NCBI GenBank assembly: GCA_959601045.1
Contig: CAUGNZ010000004.1
Location: 32,659 to 96,658, forward strand
From: an uncultured Collinsella sp.
GTDB taxonomy: Bacteria > Actinomycetota > Coriobacteriia > Coriobacteriales > Coriobacteriaceae
Length of the DNA: 64,000 bases
Direction: 5' to 3'
The first letter of the stretch is position 1, and each line of letters opens with the position of its first letter. Shown in pieces: positions 8,316-17,162 of the stretch. Under the pieces are notes generated by a model, which searched no databases, was not told where the DNA came from, and was given only the letters and a program-made list of their open reading frames with translations. Made by a program: the position numbers and the translations under genes.

Positions 8316-9986
8316 ATGCCTGGTGTTACCCCTGCAGAAGTTCTGTCCAACTTTGGTATTGCGCTGGTCGAAGATCCCGCCGAGAATCAACCCCGTCTGC
8401 TGGTCGATCTACCCGCCGCGGAGCTCGTCGAGCACGCTATCCGCCGCGAAGAAGGCCGCATGGCATCCAACGGCGCGCTGGTGATCGAGACGGGGGAGCG
8501 TACCGGCCGTTCGCCCAACGACCGCTTTATCGTCGACACGCCCGACGTGCACGACAAGATCGCCTGGGGCGCCGTCAACCGCCCGCTTTCTGCCGAGAGC
8601 TACGAGGCCATCAAGGCCGGTATCGTCAACTACCTCAACGAGCGCGATGTGTTCGTCACTCGCGGTATGGCCGGTGCCGATCGCAACCATACGCGTCGCC
8701 TGCTTGTCGCCTGCGAGCGTGCCAGCCAAGCGCTCTTTATTAAGCAGATGCTCGCCCGCCCGCTTGCCCGTGAAATCGCACGCACCGGCGAGCCGGACTT
8801 CTGTGTGCTCGCCGCTCCCGGCTACCAGTGCGATCCCGCCATTAAGGGCCTCAACTCCAGCGCCGCCGTGGTCATCAACTTCCAGGAGCGCGTGATTTTG
8901 GTTGCCGGCACCGGTTACTCCGGCGAAATCAAAAAGTCCATCTTCAGCGTCATGAATTACCTGCTGCCCGTCGAGGACGACGTGCTACCCATGCACTGCT
9001 CGGCCAGCATGGATCCCGTCACGCACGAGACCGCCGTGTTCTTTGGCCTTTCGGGCACGGGCAAGACCACGCTTTCGGCCAACCCCACGCGCCTACTGAT
9101 CGGCGACGACGAGCACGGTTGGTCCGACATGGGCATCTTCAACATCGAAGGTGGCTGCTACGCCAAATGCGAGGGCCTGGACGCGTTCCACGAGCCCGAG
9201 ATCTTCAACGCTGTCCGCTTTGGCGCGATCTGCGAAAACGTGGTGCTCGACGAGAACCGCAAGCCCAACTACGACGACATCTCGATCACGCACAACACGC
9301 GCGTGGCATACCCTGTGGAGCACATTCCCAACGCGTGGACCAAGGGCATGGGCACCACTCCAAGCGTCGTGCTCTTCCTGACCTGCGATGCCTTTGGCGT
9401 GCTGCCGCCCATCTCGCGCCTGACGGCCGACGCCGCCATGTATCACTTTGTGACGGGCTTTACGGCCAAGATCCCCGGCACCGAGGTCGGCGTCACCGAG
9501 CCCACGCCCACGTTCTCTTCGCTGTTTGGCGAGCCGTTTATGCCGCTCGACCCCATGGTCTATGCCAAGATGCTCGGTGAGCGCATCGCCGACGGCCGCA
9601 CGCGTGTGTACCTGGTCAACACCGGCTGGATCGGCGGCGGCTACGGCGTGGGTCATCGCATCGAGCTTGCCTACACGCGCGCCCTGGTGGCCCGCGCCCT
9701 CGACGGTACCATCGAGGACAGCGAGTTCGTGCACGACGACATCTTTAACGTCGACATTCCCACCACGTGCCACGGCGTACCCGACGGCATCCTGGTGCCG
9801 CGCCAGTATTGGCAGAGCACCGCTCGCTACGACGAGGCCGCGCACAACTTGGCCGTGATGTTCGAGGAGAACTTCGAGAAGAAGTACTCGCACCTGCCCG
9901 AATCCGTCAAGGCCGCCGGTCCGCACGCTCAGGTGCACGCCGACGCCCGTCATCGCGGCCACGGCCTGCTGGGACTTCGCCACTAG
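8316..9986 (+). CDS. pckA: Phosphoenolpyruvate carboxykinase (ATP)
   Basis: Interconverts oxaloacetate plus ATP with phosphoenolpyruvate, CO2 and ADP; in fermenting anaerobes it often runs in the PEP-carboxylating direction. The 556-residue product shows the ATP-PEPCK signatures: RTGRSPNDRF near residue 60, the kinase-1a loop GLSGTGKTTLS near 243-253, and the ITHNTRVAYPVEHIPN block near 325-340. Length fits the family (about 530-560). The start at 8316 is preceded by AAAGGAGG; an in-frame extension to 8202 lacks a binding site. It is followed at once by a palindromic repeat and stands as a single gene. Confidence 0.95.
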   Translation: MPGVTPAEVLSNFGIALVEDPAENQPRLLVDLPAAELVEHAIRREEGRMASNGALVIETGERTGRSPNDRFIVDTPDVHDKIAWGAVNRPLSAESYEAIKAGIVNYLNERDVFVTRGMAGADRNHTRRLLVACERASQALFIKQMLARPLAREIARTGEPDFCVLAAPGYQCDPAIKGLNSSAAVVINFQERVILVAGTGYSGEIKKSIFSVMNYLLPVEDDVLPMHCSASMDPVTHETAVFFGLSGTGKTTLSANPTRLLIGDDEHGWSDMGIFNIEGGCYAKCEGLDAFHEPEIFNAVRFGAICENVVLDENRKPNYDDISITHNTRVAYPVEHIPNAWTKGMGTTPSVVLFLTCDAFGVLPPISRLTADAAMYHFVTGFTAKIPGTEVGVTEPTPTFSSLFGEPFMPLDPMVYAKMLGERIADGRTRVYLVNTGWIGGGYGVGHRIELAYTRALVARALDGTIEDSEFVHDDIFNVDIPTTCHGVPDGILVPRQYWQSTARYDEAAHNLAVMFEENFEKKYSHLPESVKAAGPHAQVHADARHRGHGLLGLRH

Positions 9987-10001
9987 CGTCGCCTCAGACC
10001 C

Positions 10002-10042
10002 AAAACCACCATAAAGGGGACAGGCACCTTTGTGGTGGTTTT
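10002..10042. repeat. 41-bp palindromic repeat, copy 1 (loop orientation B)
   Basis: Arms AAAACCACCATAAAGG and CCTTTGTGGTGGTTTT around loop GGACAGGCA. It directly follows pckA and could also terminate transcription in either direction. Confidence 0.9.
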
Positions 10043-10084
10043 ACTCGCGCGGATGACTCGGGTTACAATACGCCTAACATATCG

Positions 10085-10192
10085 CTCCCTTCTCCGGATG
10101 GGGGCAGCGTAAGCGCTCTTGTGGCGGCACCGTAGGACTTTGAAGGTGGCCGTCGTAAGGGCGCTTTTTGTTTAGGCGCCCTCGCTCGGGCG
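10085..10192 (+). promoter_or_regulatory. Structured leader of the B3/B4-domain gene, possible attenuator (unidentified)
   Basis: Upstream of the gene at 10214 a long imperfect hairpin can form between about 10111-10130 (AAGCGCTCTTGTGGCGGCAC) and 10144-10165, ending in GCGCTTTTTG like an intrinsic terminator. A second hairpin, GGCGCCC-TCGCT-CGGGCGC (10175-10193), lies just before the ribosome binding site. I found no T-box or known riboswitch core. Confidence 0.4.
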
Positions 10193-10213
10193 CGCACGAT
10201 GAAGGGAGAGCGC

Positions 10214-10933
10214 ATGAAGAGCTTTATTGCCGAGGATTCGTTTTGGGAGCTATTTCCGCAGGCGGCTGTCGGTGTTGCGGTCGTAAAGGGCATGAAGCCC
10301 GCGGCTCAGATTCCTCAAGAGGACGTGGACGCGATTGCGGCGTTGCTCGACCGCGCCAATATCGACGCGGAGCGTCATCTGACCAGCGATACTATCAGCG
10401 AGAACGCACCGGTCAAGGCATGGCGCGAGGCTTATCGGCTGTTCAAGACCAAAAAGGGCGCGCGTTGCTCAATTGAGAACCTGCTCAAGCGCGTGCTCAA
10501 GGGCAAACCGGTGGGCCACATTACGCCCGCGGTGGACATCTACAACACGGTGTCGCTGACCTACGCGCTGCCCGTTGGCGGCGAGGACCTGCATGCGATT
10601 GAGGGGGATCTTCGCTTGAAGGTGACTGACGGCGGCGATGCGTTCCTGCCACTTGGCGAGGAAACGGATGACCCGACGCTGCCCGGCGAGCTCGCCTATA
10701 TCGATGATGCGGGCGCCGTATGCCGCTGCTGGAACTGGCGCGATGGCGTTCGCACGGCGCTGTCCGACGATTCGGCCGATGCATTCCTGGCGATTGAGTG
10801 CGTGGAGCCCGAGCGGATGGGGGATTGCCAGGCCGCGATCGATCGCTTAGCCGAGCTGCTTGAGCGCTATCTGGGAGCGACGGTTGTCGTTAAGACGCTT
10901 GTGACCCGCGACAATCCCTGCGTGGAACTGTAG
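10214..10933 (+). CDS. B3/B4 tRNA-binding-domain protein (PheRS-beta editing-domain homologue)
   Basis: The 239-residue protein resembles free-standing relatives of the B3/B4 domain of the phenylalanyl-tRNA synthetase beta chain. In the synthetase this domain edits mischarged tRNA; free-standing copies are thought to bind tRNA or clear mischarged aminoacyl-tRNA in trans, but the substrate is unknown here. Seen: an N-terminal helical half, then the typical core VDIYNTVSLTYALPVGGEDLHAIEGDLRL around residues 115-145. I chose the ATG at 10214 because AAGGGAG, which contains the upstream ATG codon at 10199, serves as its ribosome binding site. Flanked on both sides by palindromic repeats. Confidence 0.82.
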   Translation: MKSFIAEDSFWELFPQAAVGVAVVKGMKPAAQIPQEDVDAIAALLDRANIDAERHLTSDTISENAPVKAWREAYRLFKTKKGARCSIENLLKRVLKGKPVGHITPAVDIYNTVSLTYALPVGGEDLHAIEGDLRLKVTDGGDAFLPLGEETDDPTLPGELAYIDDAGAVCRCWNWRDGVRTALSDDSADAFLAIECVEPERMGDCQAAIDRLAELLERYLGATVVVKTLVTRDNPCVEL

Positions 10934-10961
10934 CGACGCCTGCGGATCATGTTCGCCGGTC

Positions 10962-11002
10962 AAAACCACTACAAAGGTGCCTGTCCCCTTTGTGGTGGTT
11001 TT
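10962..11002. repeat. 41-bp palindromic repeat, copy 2 (loop orientation A)
   Basis: Arms AAAACCACTACAAAGG and CCTTTGTGGTGGTTTT around loop TGCCTGTCC, which is the reverse complement of the loop in copy 1. Between the B3/B4 gene and the marR-like gene. Confidence 0.9.
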
Positions 11003-11106
11003 TATGTTGATGGGTTAACAAATGGGATATTTGGGTATGGGTGTTGCCTTGTGCGGCTAAGATGTTTACCCGTTAGCATCATGCAAGCGAAAGGCGGTCG
11101 TCTCCC

Positions 11107-11556
11107 ATGCAGCAGAACGACGAGACACGTTTCGAGGACTTTGTCGGACTGATCAGCGGGCTCTACAAGGAGATCCAGCGCATTAAGACATCCGAGGGCG
11201 CAAGGCTGGGCCTCAAGGGCTCCGACGTTATGTGCCTGTACTATCTTGAGCGCAGCAAGGACGGCCTGACTGGCGCTGACCTGGCTCGCATGGCAGGCGT
11301 GACCCGTGCCGCCGTCTCGCGCACGCTCGCGCATCTGGAGGAGGGCGGCTACGTCGAGGTCGACGACTCGGGTGATGCAGCCGTTAAGTATCGTGCCCCG
11401 GTGCGCCTGACCGCTCTGGGCGGCGAGAGCATGAGCGAGGCGGACCGCATCATTCGCGAGGTGCTCGACACCACCGGTAAGGCTATGGGTGTGGAGCAGC
11501 GCGAGCAGATGTATGCGTCGCTGCGTACGATTCTCAACACCCTGCGTGAGATCTAA
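11107..11556 (+). CDS. MarR-family transcriptional regulator
   Basis: Predicted dimeric winged-helix DNA-binding protein of 149 residues. The recognition region is visible at residues about 55-85 (GLTGADLARMAGVTRAAVSRTLAHLEEGGYVEV), with a beta wing (DDSGDAAVKYRAPVRLT) after it and helical ends for dimerisation. MarR proteins usually repress a neighbouring gene and respond to small ligands. Here the next gene, 120 nt downstream on the same strand, is a DegV fatty-acid-binding protein; control of lipid use is possible but inferred only from position. The start ATG has a weak upstream AAGGCGG. Confidence 0.88.
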   Translation: MQQNDETRFEDFVGLISGLYKEIQRIKTSEGARLGLKGSDVMCLYYLERSKDGLTGADLARMAGVTRAAVSRTLAHLEEGGYVEVDDSGDAAVKYRAPVRLTALGGESMSEADRIIREVLDTTGKAMGVEQREQMYASLRTILNTLREI

Positions 11557-11675
11557 GGCCGCCAAGGCATTTGCTTCCCATTAAAAACTGCATAGTCCCG
11601 TTTGAGCGCGTATGCCGTGCCGGGGCATTGCTGTCAAAATTCCCCGCGCGGGACCTGCGCAAGAAAGGATTCGTT

Positions 11676-12530
11676 ATGTCCGTCCGCATTATTACCGATT
11701 CCGCAAGCGATATGTCGCCGGCGGAGCACCCCGCTCTGCGTGTTCTGCCGCTGTCCGTCACCTTTGGCACCGATGTGTATATGGATGGCGTCGACATCGA
11801 TCACCAGCGCTTTTACGAGATGCTTGTGGAGCGCGATGAGCTGCCCAAGACCGGTCAGGTCAACCCGTACGCCTTTTCGCAGGCGATTGCCGAAGCGCGT
11901 GAGGCCGGCGATGAGGCCGTGATTATTACCGTGGGCGCCAAGCTCTCGGGCACCAATCAGAGTGCCCGCACCGCACTTGCCGAGGCCCCGGGCGGCGATG
12001 TGTACGTGGTGGATAGCAATAACGTTACCCTGGGCGAGCGCGTGCTGGTCGAGTATGCCCTGCGCTTGGTGGACGAGGGCCAGGGCGCGGCTCAGGTTGC
12101 GGCGGCTGTCGAGGCCGTGCGCGACCGCGTGGTCGTCATCGGCCTGCTCGAGACGTTGGAGTACCTGGTGCGCGGCGGTCGCCTGTCTGCTGCTGCCGGC
12201 GCCGTGGGCACGCTGCTCAACGTAAAGCCCGTTGTGGCTGCCGAGGACGGTCTGATCGTGCAGCTGGGCAAGGCGCGCGGTTCCAAGAACGGCCGTAACC
12301 TGCTCAACCAGAAGGTCGAAAAGGCGGGCGGCATCGACTTTTCCATGCCGCTGGCGCTCGGCTATACGGGCCTTTCGGATGCGGTGCTCAAGAAGTATAT
12401 CGAGGACAGCGCGGCACTGTGGGCTGGCCACACCGAGGGCGAACTGCCCGTTCACACCATCGGCGCCACCATCGGCACCCATGTAGGCCCCGGCGCCGTA
12501 GCCGTAGCCTTCTTCCAGCCCGTTAACTAG
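11676..12530 (+). CDS. DegV family fatty-acid-binding protein
   Basis: Members of this family bind a fatty acid in a cleft and, in Firmicutes, act as FakB subunits that present it to the kinase FakA. The 284-residue protein starts with the signature VRIITDSASDM, continues with VLPLSVTFGTDVYMDGVDI, the TGQVNPYAF segment near residue 63, and the KLSGTNQSARTA ligand-site loop near 90. No fakA-like gene is in the window. The ATG at 11676 has AGAAAGGA upstream; the longer frame from 11571 has no binding site. It follows the MarR gene on the same strand. Confidence 0.88.
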   Translation: MSVRIITDSASDMSPAEHPALRVLPLSVTFGTDVYMDGVDIDHQRFYEMLVERDELPKTGQVNPYAFSQAIAEAREAGDEAVIITVGAKLSGTNQSARTALAEAPGGDVYVVDSNNVTLGERVLVEYALRLVDEGQGAAQVAAAVEAVRDRVVVIGLLETLEYLVRGGRLSAAAGAVGTLLNVKPVVAAEDGLIVQLGKARGSKNGRNLLNQKVEKAGGIDFSMPLALGYTGLSDAVLKKYIEDSAALWAGHTEGELPVHTIGATIGTHVGPGAVAVAFFQPVN

Positions 12531-12540
12531 CCCACCTGCC

Positions 12541-12580
12541 AAAACCACCACAAAGGGGACAGGCACCTTTGTGGTGGTTT
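12541..12580. repeat. 41-bp palindromic repeat, copy 3 (loop orientation B)
   Basis: Arms AAAACCACCACAAAGG and CCTTTGTGGTGGTTT around loop GGACAGGCA, between the degV and alkyltransferase genes, 30 nt before the next start codon. Confidence 0.9.
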
Positions 12581-12609
12581 ATGCTATTCCGGGTGGAAGG
12601 GAGCGAGCA

Positions 12610-12930
12610 ATGGCGTCTGAGGGCTTTTTTGAGCGGGTGTACGAGGTGGTCGAGCAGATTCCCGAGGGGATGGTCGCCACGTATGGTCAGGTGGCGCTGC
12701 TTGCTGGACGTCCACGAAGTGCGCGGTACGTGGGGTATGCCCTGCATGGCAATCCGCGCCCCGGCGAGATTCCCTGTCACCGCGTGGTGTTTGCCGATGG
12801 CCGCATATGCGATGGTTTTGCTTTTGGCGGTCCCGATGCTCAACGTGAGCTTTTGCTAGGGGAGGGTGTGGCGTTTAAGGACGACATGCACGTCGACTTG
12901 GCCGCCTGTCGCTGGCCTGCAGGGCTCTAG
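12610..12930 (+). CDS. Short MGMT-family DNA-binding/alkyltransferase protein
   Basis: A 106-residue protein equal to the C-terminal domain of O6-alkylguanine-DNA alkyltransferases. It has the DNA-binding helix-turn-helix (TYGQVALLAGRPRSARYVGYAL, residues about 25-46) and the acceptor motif IPCHRVV with Cys present (near residue 58). Alkyltransferase-like (ATL) proteins have Trp in place of this Cys, so real methyl transfer is possible here. The length is that of small ATL-type proteins, without the N-terminal domain of Ada/Ogt. Start at 12610 with GAAGGGAG upstream; the frame from 12571 starts inside a palindromic repeat. Palindromic repeats flank it on both sides. Confidence 0.85.
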   Translation: MASEGFFERVYEVVEQIPEGMVATYGQVALLAGRPRSARYVGYALHGNPRPGEIPCHRVVFADGRICDGFAFGGPDAQRELLLGEGVAFKDDMHVDLAACRWPAGL

Positions 12931-12947
12931 CGGCTCTGCCGTGGCTT

Positions 12948-12987
12948 AAACCACCACAAAGGTGCCTATCCCCTTTGTGGTGGTTTT
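12948..12987. repeat. 41-bp palindromic repeat, copy 4 (loop orientation A)
   Basis: Arms AAACCACCACAAAGG and CCTTTGTGGTGGTTTT around loop TGCCTATCC. It lies between the convergent alkyltransferase and trpS genes. 12988-13166 shows no gene. Confidence 0.88.
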
Positions 12988-13166
12988 GGCAGGTTTACCG
13001 AGGTTAACTTATGGAGAAGGTATGGCGGCGCGGTTTGTCGCAGCAAAGTAAACCACGGTGAACTATATTGTTTTCAGCAACGGAGCAGGCAATAGGCGAT
13101 GAAAAAGCCTGCCCTGTTGAGTTTGATTCGCATTCCTCCCCTCTGTGCGATTCAACGGTGTACTTC

Positions 13167-13213
13167 GGGAACAGGCCCGCTGGCAACTATCTGCCAGCGG
13201 GCCTGTTCCTGTT
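13167..13213. terminator. Strong hairpin downstream of trpS
   Basis: GGAACAGGCCCGCTGGCA pairs with TGCCAGCGGGCCTGTTCC across a 6-nt loop, 53 nt after the trpS stop. The T-run is weak on both strands, so termination is likely but not certain. Confidence 0.65.
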
Positions 13214-13261
13214 TCGGTGAGGATTCAGCCTCACCGTCTATGTTGTGCGAAGGCGCTTTGC

Positions 13262-14311
13262 CTAGTACACCATGCCCATGGCGTCCTGAACCTCGCCCAG
13301 GGTCTGCTCGGCGATCTCATTGGCGCGACGGTTGCCCTCGTGCAGGACGTCCTTTACGTAATCCAGGTCGTTCTCGTAGCGCTGGCGACGCTCACGGATC
13401 GGCGCGAAGTACTCGTTGACGGCCTCGGTCACGTACTTCTTGAGCTGGCCGGAGCCGCCCATGCCAATCTCCTCGGCAATCTCGACTTCGGAACGGCCGG
13501 TGCAGATGGCGGCCGTCGAAAGCAGACCGGACACGCCGGGGCGGTTCTCGGGATCGAACGTGATCATGCGCTCGGAGTCGGTCTGGCTCTTCTTGATGCG
13601 CTTGGCCGTCTCCTCGGCGGTCATCGAGATGTTGATGGCGTTACCGTAGCTCTTGCTCATCTTGCGACCGTCCAGGCCCGGCAGCAGCGGGGTCTCGGAC
13701 AGCAGTGCGTCGACCTCGGGGAACACCTTGCCGTAGCGGTTGTTAAAGCGGCGGGCGATGGTGCGGGTGAGCTCGATGTGCGGCAGCTGGTCGCGACCGA
13801 CGGGCACCACATTGCCCTTGCAGAACAGGATGTCGCAGGCCTGGTGCACCGGGTAGGTGAGCAGAAGGCCGGTGAGCTCGTGGCCCGAGGCCTCCATCTC
13901 GGCCTTGACCGTGGGGTTGCGCGCCAGCTCGGCCTCGGACACCAGCGACAGGAACGGCAGCATGAGCTGGTTGGCGGCGGGCACGGCGGAGTGCGCGTAG
14001 ATCATGGTCTTGTCGGGGTCGATGCCGCAGGCAAGGTAGTCCATGACCATGTTGTACACGTTGTCCTGGATGTGCTCGGTCGTGTCGCGGTCGGTGATGA
14101 CCTGGTAGTCGGCGATGAGTACGTTGGTCTTGGCACCCATGTTCTGCAGCTCCACACGGCCCTTGAGGGTGCCGAAGTAGTGACCCAGATGCAGACGGCC
14201 GGTGGGGCGGTCGCCGGTGAGCATGGTGAACTTGTCGGGCGTCTTGGCCAGGCCCTCGCGAATGGCGTTGCTCTTCTGCAGAGCGACTTCGTAGCTGTTC
14301 TCGTTTGGCAT
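13262..14311 (-). CDS. trpS: Tryptophanyl-tRNA synthetase
   Basis: Class I aminoacyl-tRNA synthetase that charges tRNA-Trp. The 349-residue protein, a normal length for bacterial TrpRS, carries the HIGH-type motif in TGDRPTGRLHLGHYFG (near residues 35-50) and the KMSKS loop GRKMSKSYGN (near 208-217). I start it at the ATG at 14311, with AGGAGC directly upstream; a longer in-frame extension to 14455 has no similarity or ribosome binding site. No T-box leader was seen in the 160 nt before it. Confidence 0.95.
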   Translation of the reverse strand: MPNENSYEVALQKSNAIREGLAKTPDKFTMLTGDRPTGRLHLGHYFGTLKGRVELQNMGAKTNVLIADYQVITDRDTTEHIQDNVYNMVMDYLACGIDPDKTMIYAHSAVPAANQLMLPFLSLVSEAELARNPTVKAEMEASGHELTGLLLTYPVHQACDILFCKGNVVPVGRDQLPHIELTRTIARRFNNRYGKVFPEVDALLSETPLLPGLDGRKMSKSYGNAINISMTAEETAKRIKKSQTDSERMITFDPENRPGVSGLLSTAAICTGRSEVEIAEEIGMGGSGQLKKYVTEAVNEYFAPIRERRQRYENDLDYVKDVLHEGNRRANEIAEQTLGEVQDAMGMVY

Positions 14312-14470
14312 AATTGCTCCTAACGTATGTTCATGGGTCAAGATGATAACGCGTTTATTGGAGGGGCGGGGCGTAAGTAGGCGAGGGGCTGGCAAGGGGT
14401 GGCTTACGCGATTGATGCGATGTAGTTGCACTTGGTCAGCGATGCCTTGGCACATTCTCGGCAGCTTACC

Positions 14471-15670
14471 CTAGAGCTTGTGGTGGCGCTCTTCCTTACG
14501 TTCTTCGGCTGCCTGCTCCTCCTGCTTAAAGGCGGGGTCGTCGGGGGTGACGAGCTCATCCTCGTGTGTGCGCTTGTTGTAATGGTGGCGCAGCACGGGC
14601 TCAAACAGATGTAGATGCTTGGCAAAGGCCGCCGAGCCAATGGCGAGCACGGTAAAGATGAGCACGCGCATGGGCACCTCGACCTGGTTAATCGCGGCGG
14701 CGCCGGCCGAAAGCATAATGCACCAGGCGTAGATGAGGAGCACTGCCTGTTTTTGGTTGTAGCCCTCTTGGATCAGGCGGTGGTGGATGTGGCCCTTGTC
14801 GGCCTGCCCGATGCTAATGTGGGCGCGCTTGCGGCGCACGATGGCGCTAAACGTGTCGATGATGGGCACGCCGGCAACGATGAGTGGGATGATAAGCGAG
14901 GTGAGCGCGGCGGTGCGGCTCACGTTGAGCAACGAGATGGAGCCCAGCGCAAAGCCCAGAAGCAGCGACCCCGAGTCGCCCAAGAAGATGCTTGCGGGGT
15001 TGAAGTTGTAGCGCAAAAAGGCCAGGCAGGCGCCAAAGAGCGCAATGGAGAGCGCGGCGGCGTCGATGCGGCCCGAGAGAACGGCCATCGAAAACATGGT
15101 GAACGACGCGATGCCGCAGATGCCCGTGGCCAAGCCGTCGAGGCCGTCGATGAGGTTAATGATGTTGGTGAATGCCACCAGATAGATCACGGTGATGGGG
15201 TAGGCGAGCCATCCGAGCATGATCTCGCCGGGGGCAAACGGGTTGACGATGACGCCGATGCGCAGGCCGCCCACGCAGGCGATGAGCGCGGCGAGGACCT
15301 GACCGGCCAGTTTTTGCTTGGGCTTGAGCTGGAAGACGTCGTCGATAGCGCCGGTCGCAAAGATGACGGTAAAGGAGAGCGCCAGCATGGGATAGCTAAT
15401 GTGAAGGCGCGGGTGCGGCACCAGGACGGGCGGCCAGCCTAGGTGCCAGGTGCCTAGGATTTGCACAATGCAGGCAACGACCAGGCCCAAAAACACCGCC
15501 GTTCCGCCCAAACGCGGGATGGGCTTGGTGTTGATGCGGCGCTTGGAAGGATAGTCGACGGCGTCGAGCTTAATTGCCAAGCGCTTGACCAGGGGCACCA
15601 TGAGGAAGGTCGTGATAAAGGCCGCCGCTGCCACGCATAGGTACGGTATGTAGCTCGGGGATGAAGCCAT
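14471..15670 (-). CDS. Undecaprenyl-phosphate GlcNAc-1-phosphate transferase (WecA/TagO family)
   Basis: Integral membrane enzyme that links a UDP-sugar phosphate to undecaprenyl phosphate, the first step of teichoic-acid-like or surface polysaccharide synthesis. The 399-residue protein has about 11 membrane helices and the family motifs: the DDVFQLKPKQKLAGQ block, NIINLIDGLDGLATG, FLGDSGSLLLGF, and the cytoplasmic GHIHHRLIQEG loop. The WecA/TagO group (soluble UDP-GlcNAc) is favoured over MraY by length and the HHRL loop. The ATG at 15670 is preferred over a TTG at 15688; neither has a clear binding site. It may feed the glycosyltransferase cluster at 51-60 kb. Confidence 0.87.
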   Translation of the reverse strand: MASSPSYIPYLCVAAAAFITTFLMVPLVKRLAIKLDAVDYPSKRRINTKPIPRLGGTAVFLGLVVACIVQILGTWHLGWPPVLVPHPRLHISYPMLALSFTVIFATGAIDDVFQLKPKQKLAGQVLAALIACVGGLRIGVIVNPFAPGEIMLGWLAYPITVIYLVAFTNIINLIDGLDGLATGICGIASFTMFSMAVLSGRIDAAALSIALFGACLAFLRYNFNPASIFLGDSGSLLLGFALGSISLLNVSRTAALTSLIIPLIVAGVPIIDTFSAIVRRKRAHISIGQADKGHIHHRLIQEGYNQKQAVLLIYAWCIMLSAGAAAINQVEVPMRVLIFTVLAIGSAAFAKHLHLFEPVLRHHYNKRTHEDELVTPDDPAFKQEEQAAEERKEERHHKL

Positions 15671-15859
15671 GAATCTAAAAACCGCCAAGCGTCGAAGGAA
15701 AAGGTCAGAAGAACGCCATGCGCAAAGGGCATAGCCGAACCATGATACTCGACCACGGGGGGTGCATGGAATTGCATGCAGCGATAATCACGCGCTTACC
15801 AGATATTGGGATGTTGTCGATGGCTTGTCGGGATACCGGCGGGGATCCATATGGGCTGT

Positions 15860-16085
15860 AATGGTGGTTTTCGGCAAATGAAAACCACCCCCCACGTTAC
15901 GAAAATGAACCCACCTAAAACAGGTGGGTGCCCTCATCGACTGTTCCAGCGTCCTTAACAACGAAGGATACCTGTACTAGGTACGACTGTGTGGGCTCCC
16001 TAAATAAACGCGACGGTTCACCCAGTTGCTCCGCGGGGGGCGGAATACCTACATCATAAAGCGGCACTTTATCGATTCCAGTCTT
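15860..16085 (+). other. Gene-free stretch with several hairpins, possible structured RNA
   Basis: No ORF is convincing between 15671 and 16195. The stretch has a perfect hairpin ACCCACCT-AAAAC-AGGTGGGT (about 15909-15929), a second one around TCCTT-AACAACG-AAGGA (about 15952-15969), a third ACCTGTACTAGGT, and an outer pairing TGAACC (about 15906) with GGTTCA (about 16013). This nested layout suits a small RNA or leader. I could not match it to 6S, SRP, RNase P or a known riboswitch. Confidence 0.35.
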
Positions 16086-16195
16086 GACATTACAAAAATC
16101 GTGTCGGACGATTACGGCGCCTTGGGCTCGAGCCGTCTGTGCGGTTGGTCCCTTTACGTTTGAGCTGCTGAATCATTGTTTTGGAGCATGTTTTT

Positions 16196-17140
16196 ATGCC
16201 GACGTCGTTGACCGAACTTTTTTCGCCCGCCTGCCATTTGTGTCCGCGCCGTTGCGGTGCGGCGCGCGACGAGGGCGCGCGTGGCGTGTGCGGCGCCGAC
16301 AACACGCTTAAGGTCGCCCGCGCGGCGCTCCATATGTGGGAGGAGCCGCCCATTTCGGGCGAGGCCGGCTCGGGTACGATTTTCTTTAGCGGCTGTTCGC
16401 TCAAATGTATCTACTGCCAAAACCACGAGATCTCGACGGGCAATTTCGGTCTTGAGATTTTGCCCGAGCGTTTGGTCGAGATTATGCTGGAGCTGCAGGA
16501 CCAGGGCGCCAATAACATCAACCTGGTGACGGCGACGCACTATGCGCACCTGTTGCCTGCCGCGATTGCCGCGGCACGGACGCGCGGGTTGGTCATCCCA
16601 ATTGTCTACAACACGAGTGGTTACGAGCGCGCGAGTGCCGTGGCGGCGCTGGGCGACCTTGTCGACGTGTGGCTTACGGACTTTAAATATGCCGATGCCG
16701 GGCTTGCTCAGTCGCTTTCTCATATTAAGGACTACCCGCGCGTGGCCGTGTCGGGTCTGGCCCAGATGGCGCGCGAGATTGAGCGCCGCGGGGGAGAGCT
16801 GGTAGACGAGGACGGGCTCATGAGGCGCGGCATAATCGTGCGTCATCTGGTGCTGCCGGGGCATGCGGACGATTCGTGCCGCGTGTTGGACCTGGTGTGG
16901 CAGACGGTGGGCGACGTGCCGATCTCGGTCATGAACCAGTACACGCCCAATGCCCTCATGCGCGAACAAGGCGGCGACCTGGCGCGCGCCGTGACGCGCG
17001 AGGAGTACGAGCAGGTGCTCGACCATGCCGACGACCTGGGCTTTACGACGATGTTTTGGCAAGAAGGCGGCGCGGTAGACGAGAGCTTTACCCCGGCGTT
17101 CGATACCACCGGTGTTCTTACTAGTGCTCAAACCAGCTAA
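16196..17140 (+). CDS. Radical SAM protein, PflA/PflX-like (COG1313 type)
   Basis: The 314-residue protein has the radical SAM cluster motif in GCSLKCIYCQNHEIS (near residues 65-80; CxxxCxxC), and an N-terminal extra cysteine set (CHLCPRRCG and CGA) typical of the COG1313 relatives of pyruvate formate-lyase activase. These proteins share the activase fold, but their targets are mostly unknown, so no specific glycyl-radical enzyme can be assigned; none is encoded in the window. The ATG at 16196 has GGAG 9 nt upstream and is preferred over the TTG at 16181. The stop codon lies in a dispersed repeat that continues downstream. Confidence 0.85.
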   Translation: MPTSLTELFSPACHLCPRRCGAARDEGARGVCGADNTLKVARAALHMWEEPPISGEAGSGTIFFSGCSLKCIYCQNHEISTGNFGLEILPERLVEIMLELQDQGANNINLVTATHYAHLLPAAIAAARTRGLVIPIVYNTSGYERASAVAALGDLVDVWLTDFKYADAGLAQSLSHIKDYPRVAVSGLAQMAREIERRGGELVDEDGLMRRGIIVRHLVLPGHADDSCRVLDLVWQTVGDVPISVMNQYTPNALMREQGGDLARAVTREEYEQVLDHADDLGFTTMFWQEGGAVDESFTPAFDTTGVLTSAQTS

Positions 17141-17162
17141 TCTGGGACGAGGCTCTTTGAGT

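Noticed and set aside
12571..12609. Upstream start for the alkyltransferase
   Set aside because: Begins within the palindromic repeat; the ATG at 12610 has GAAGGGAG.
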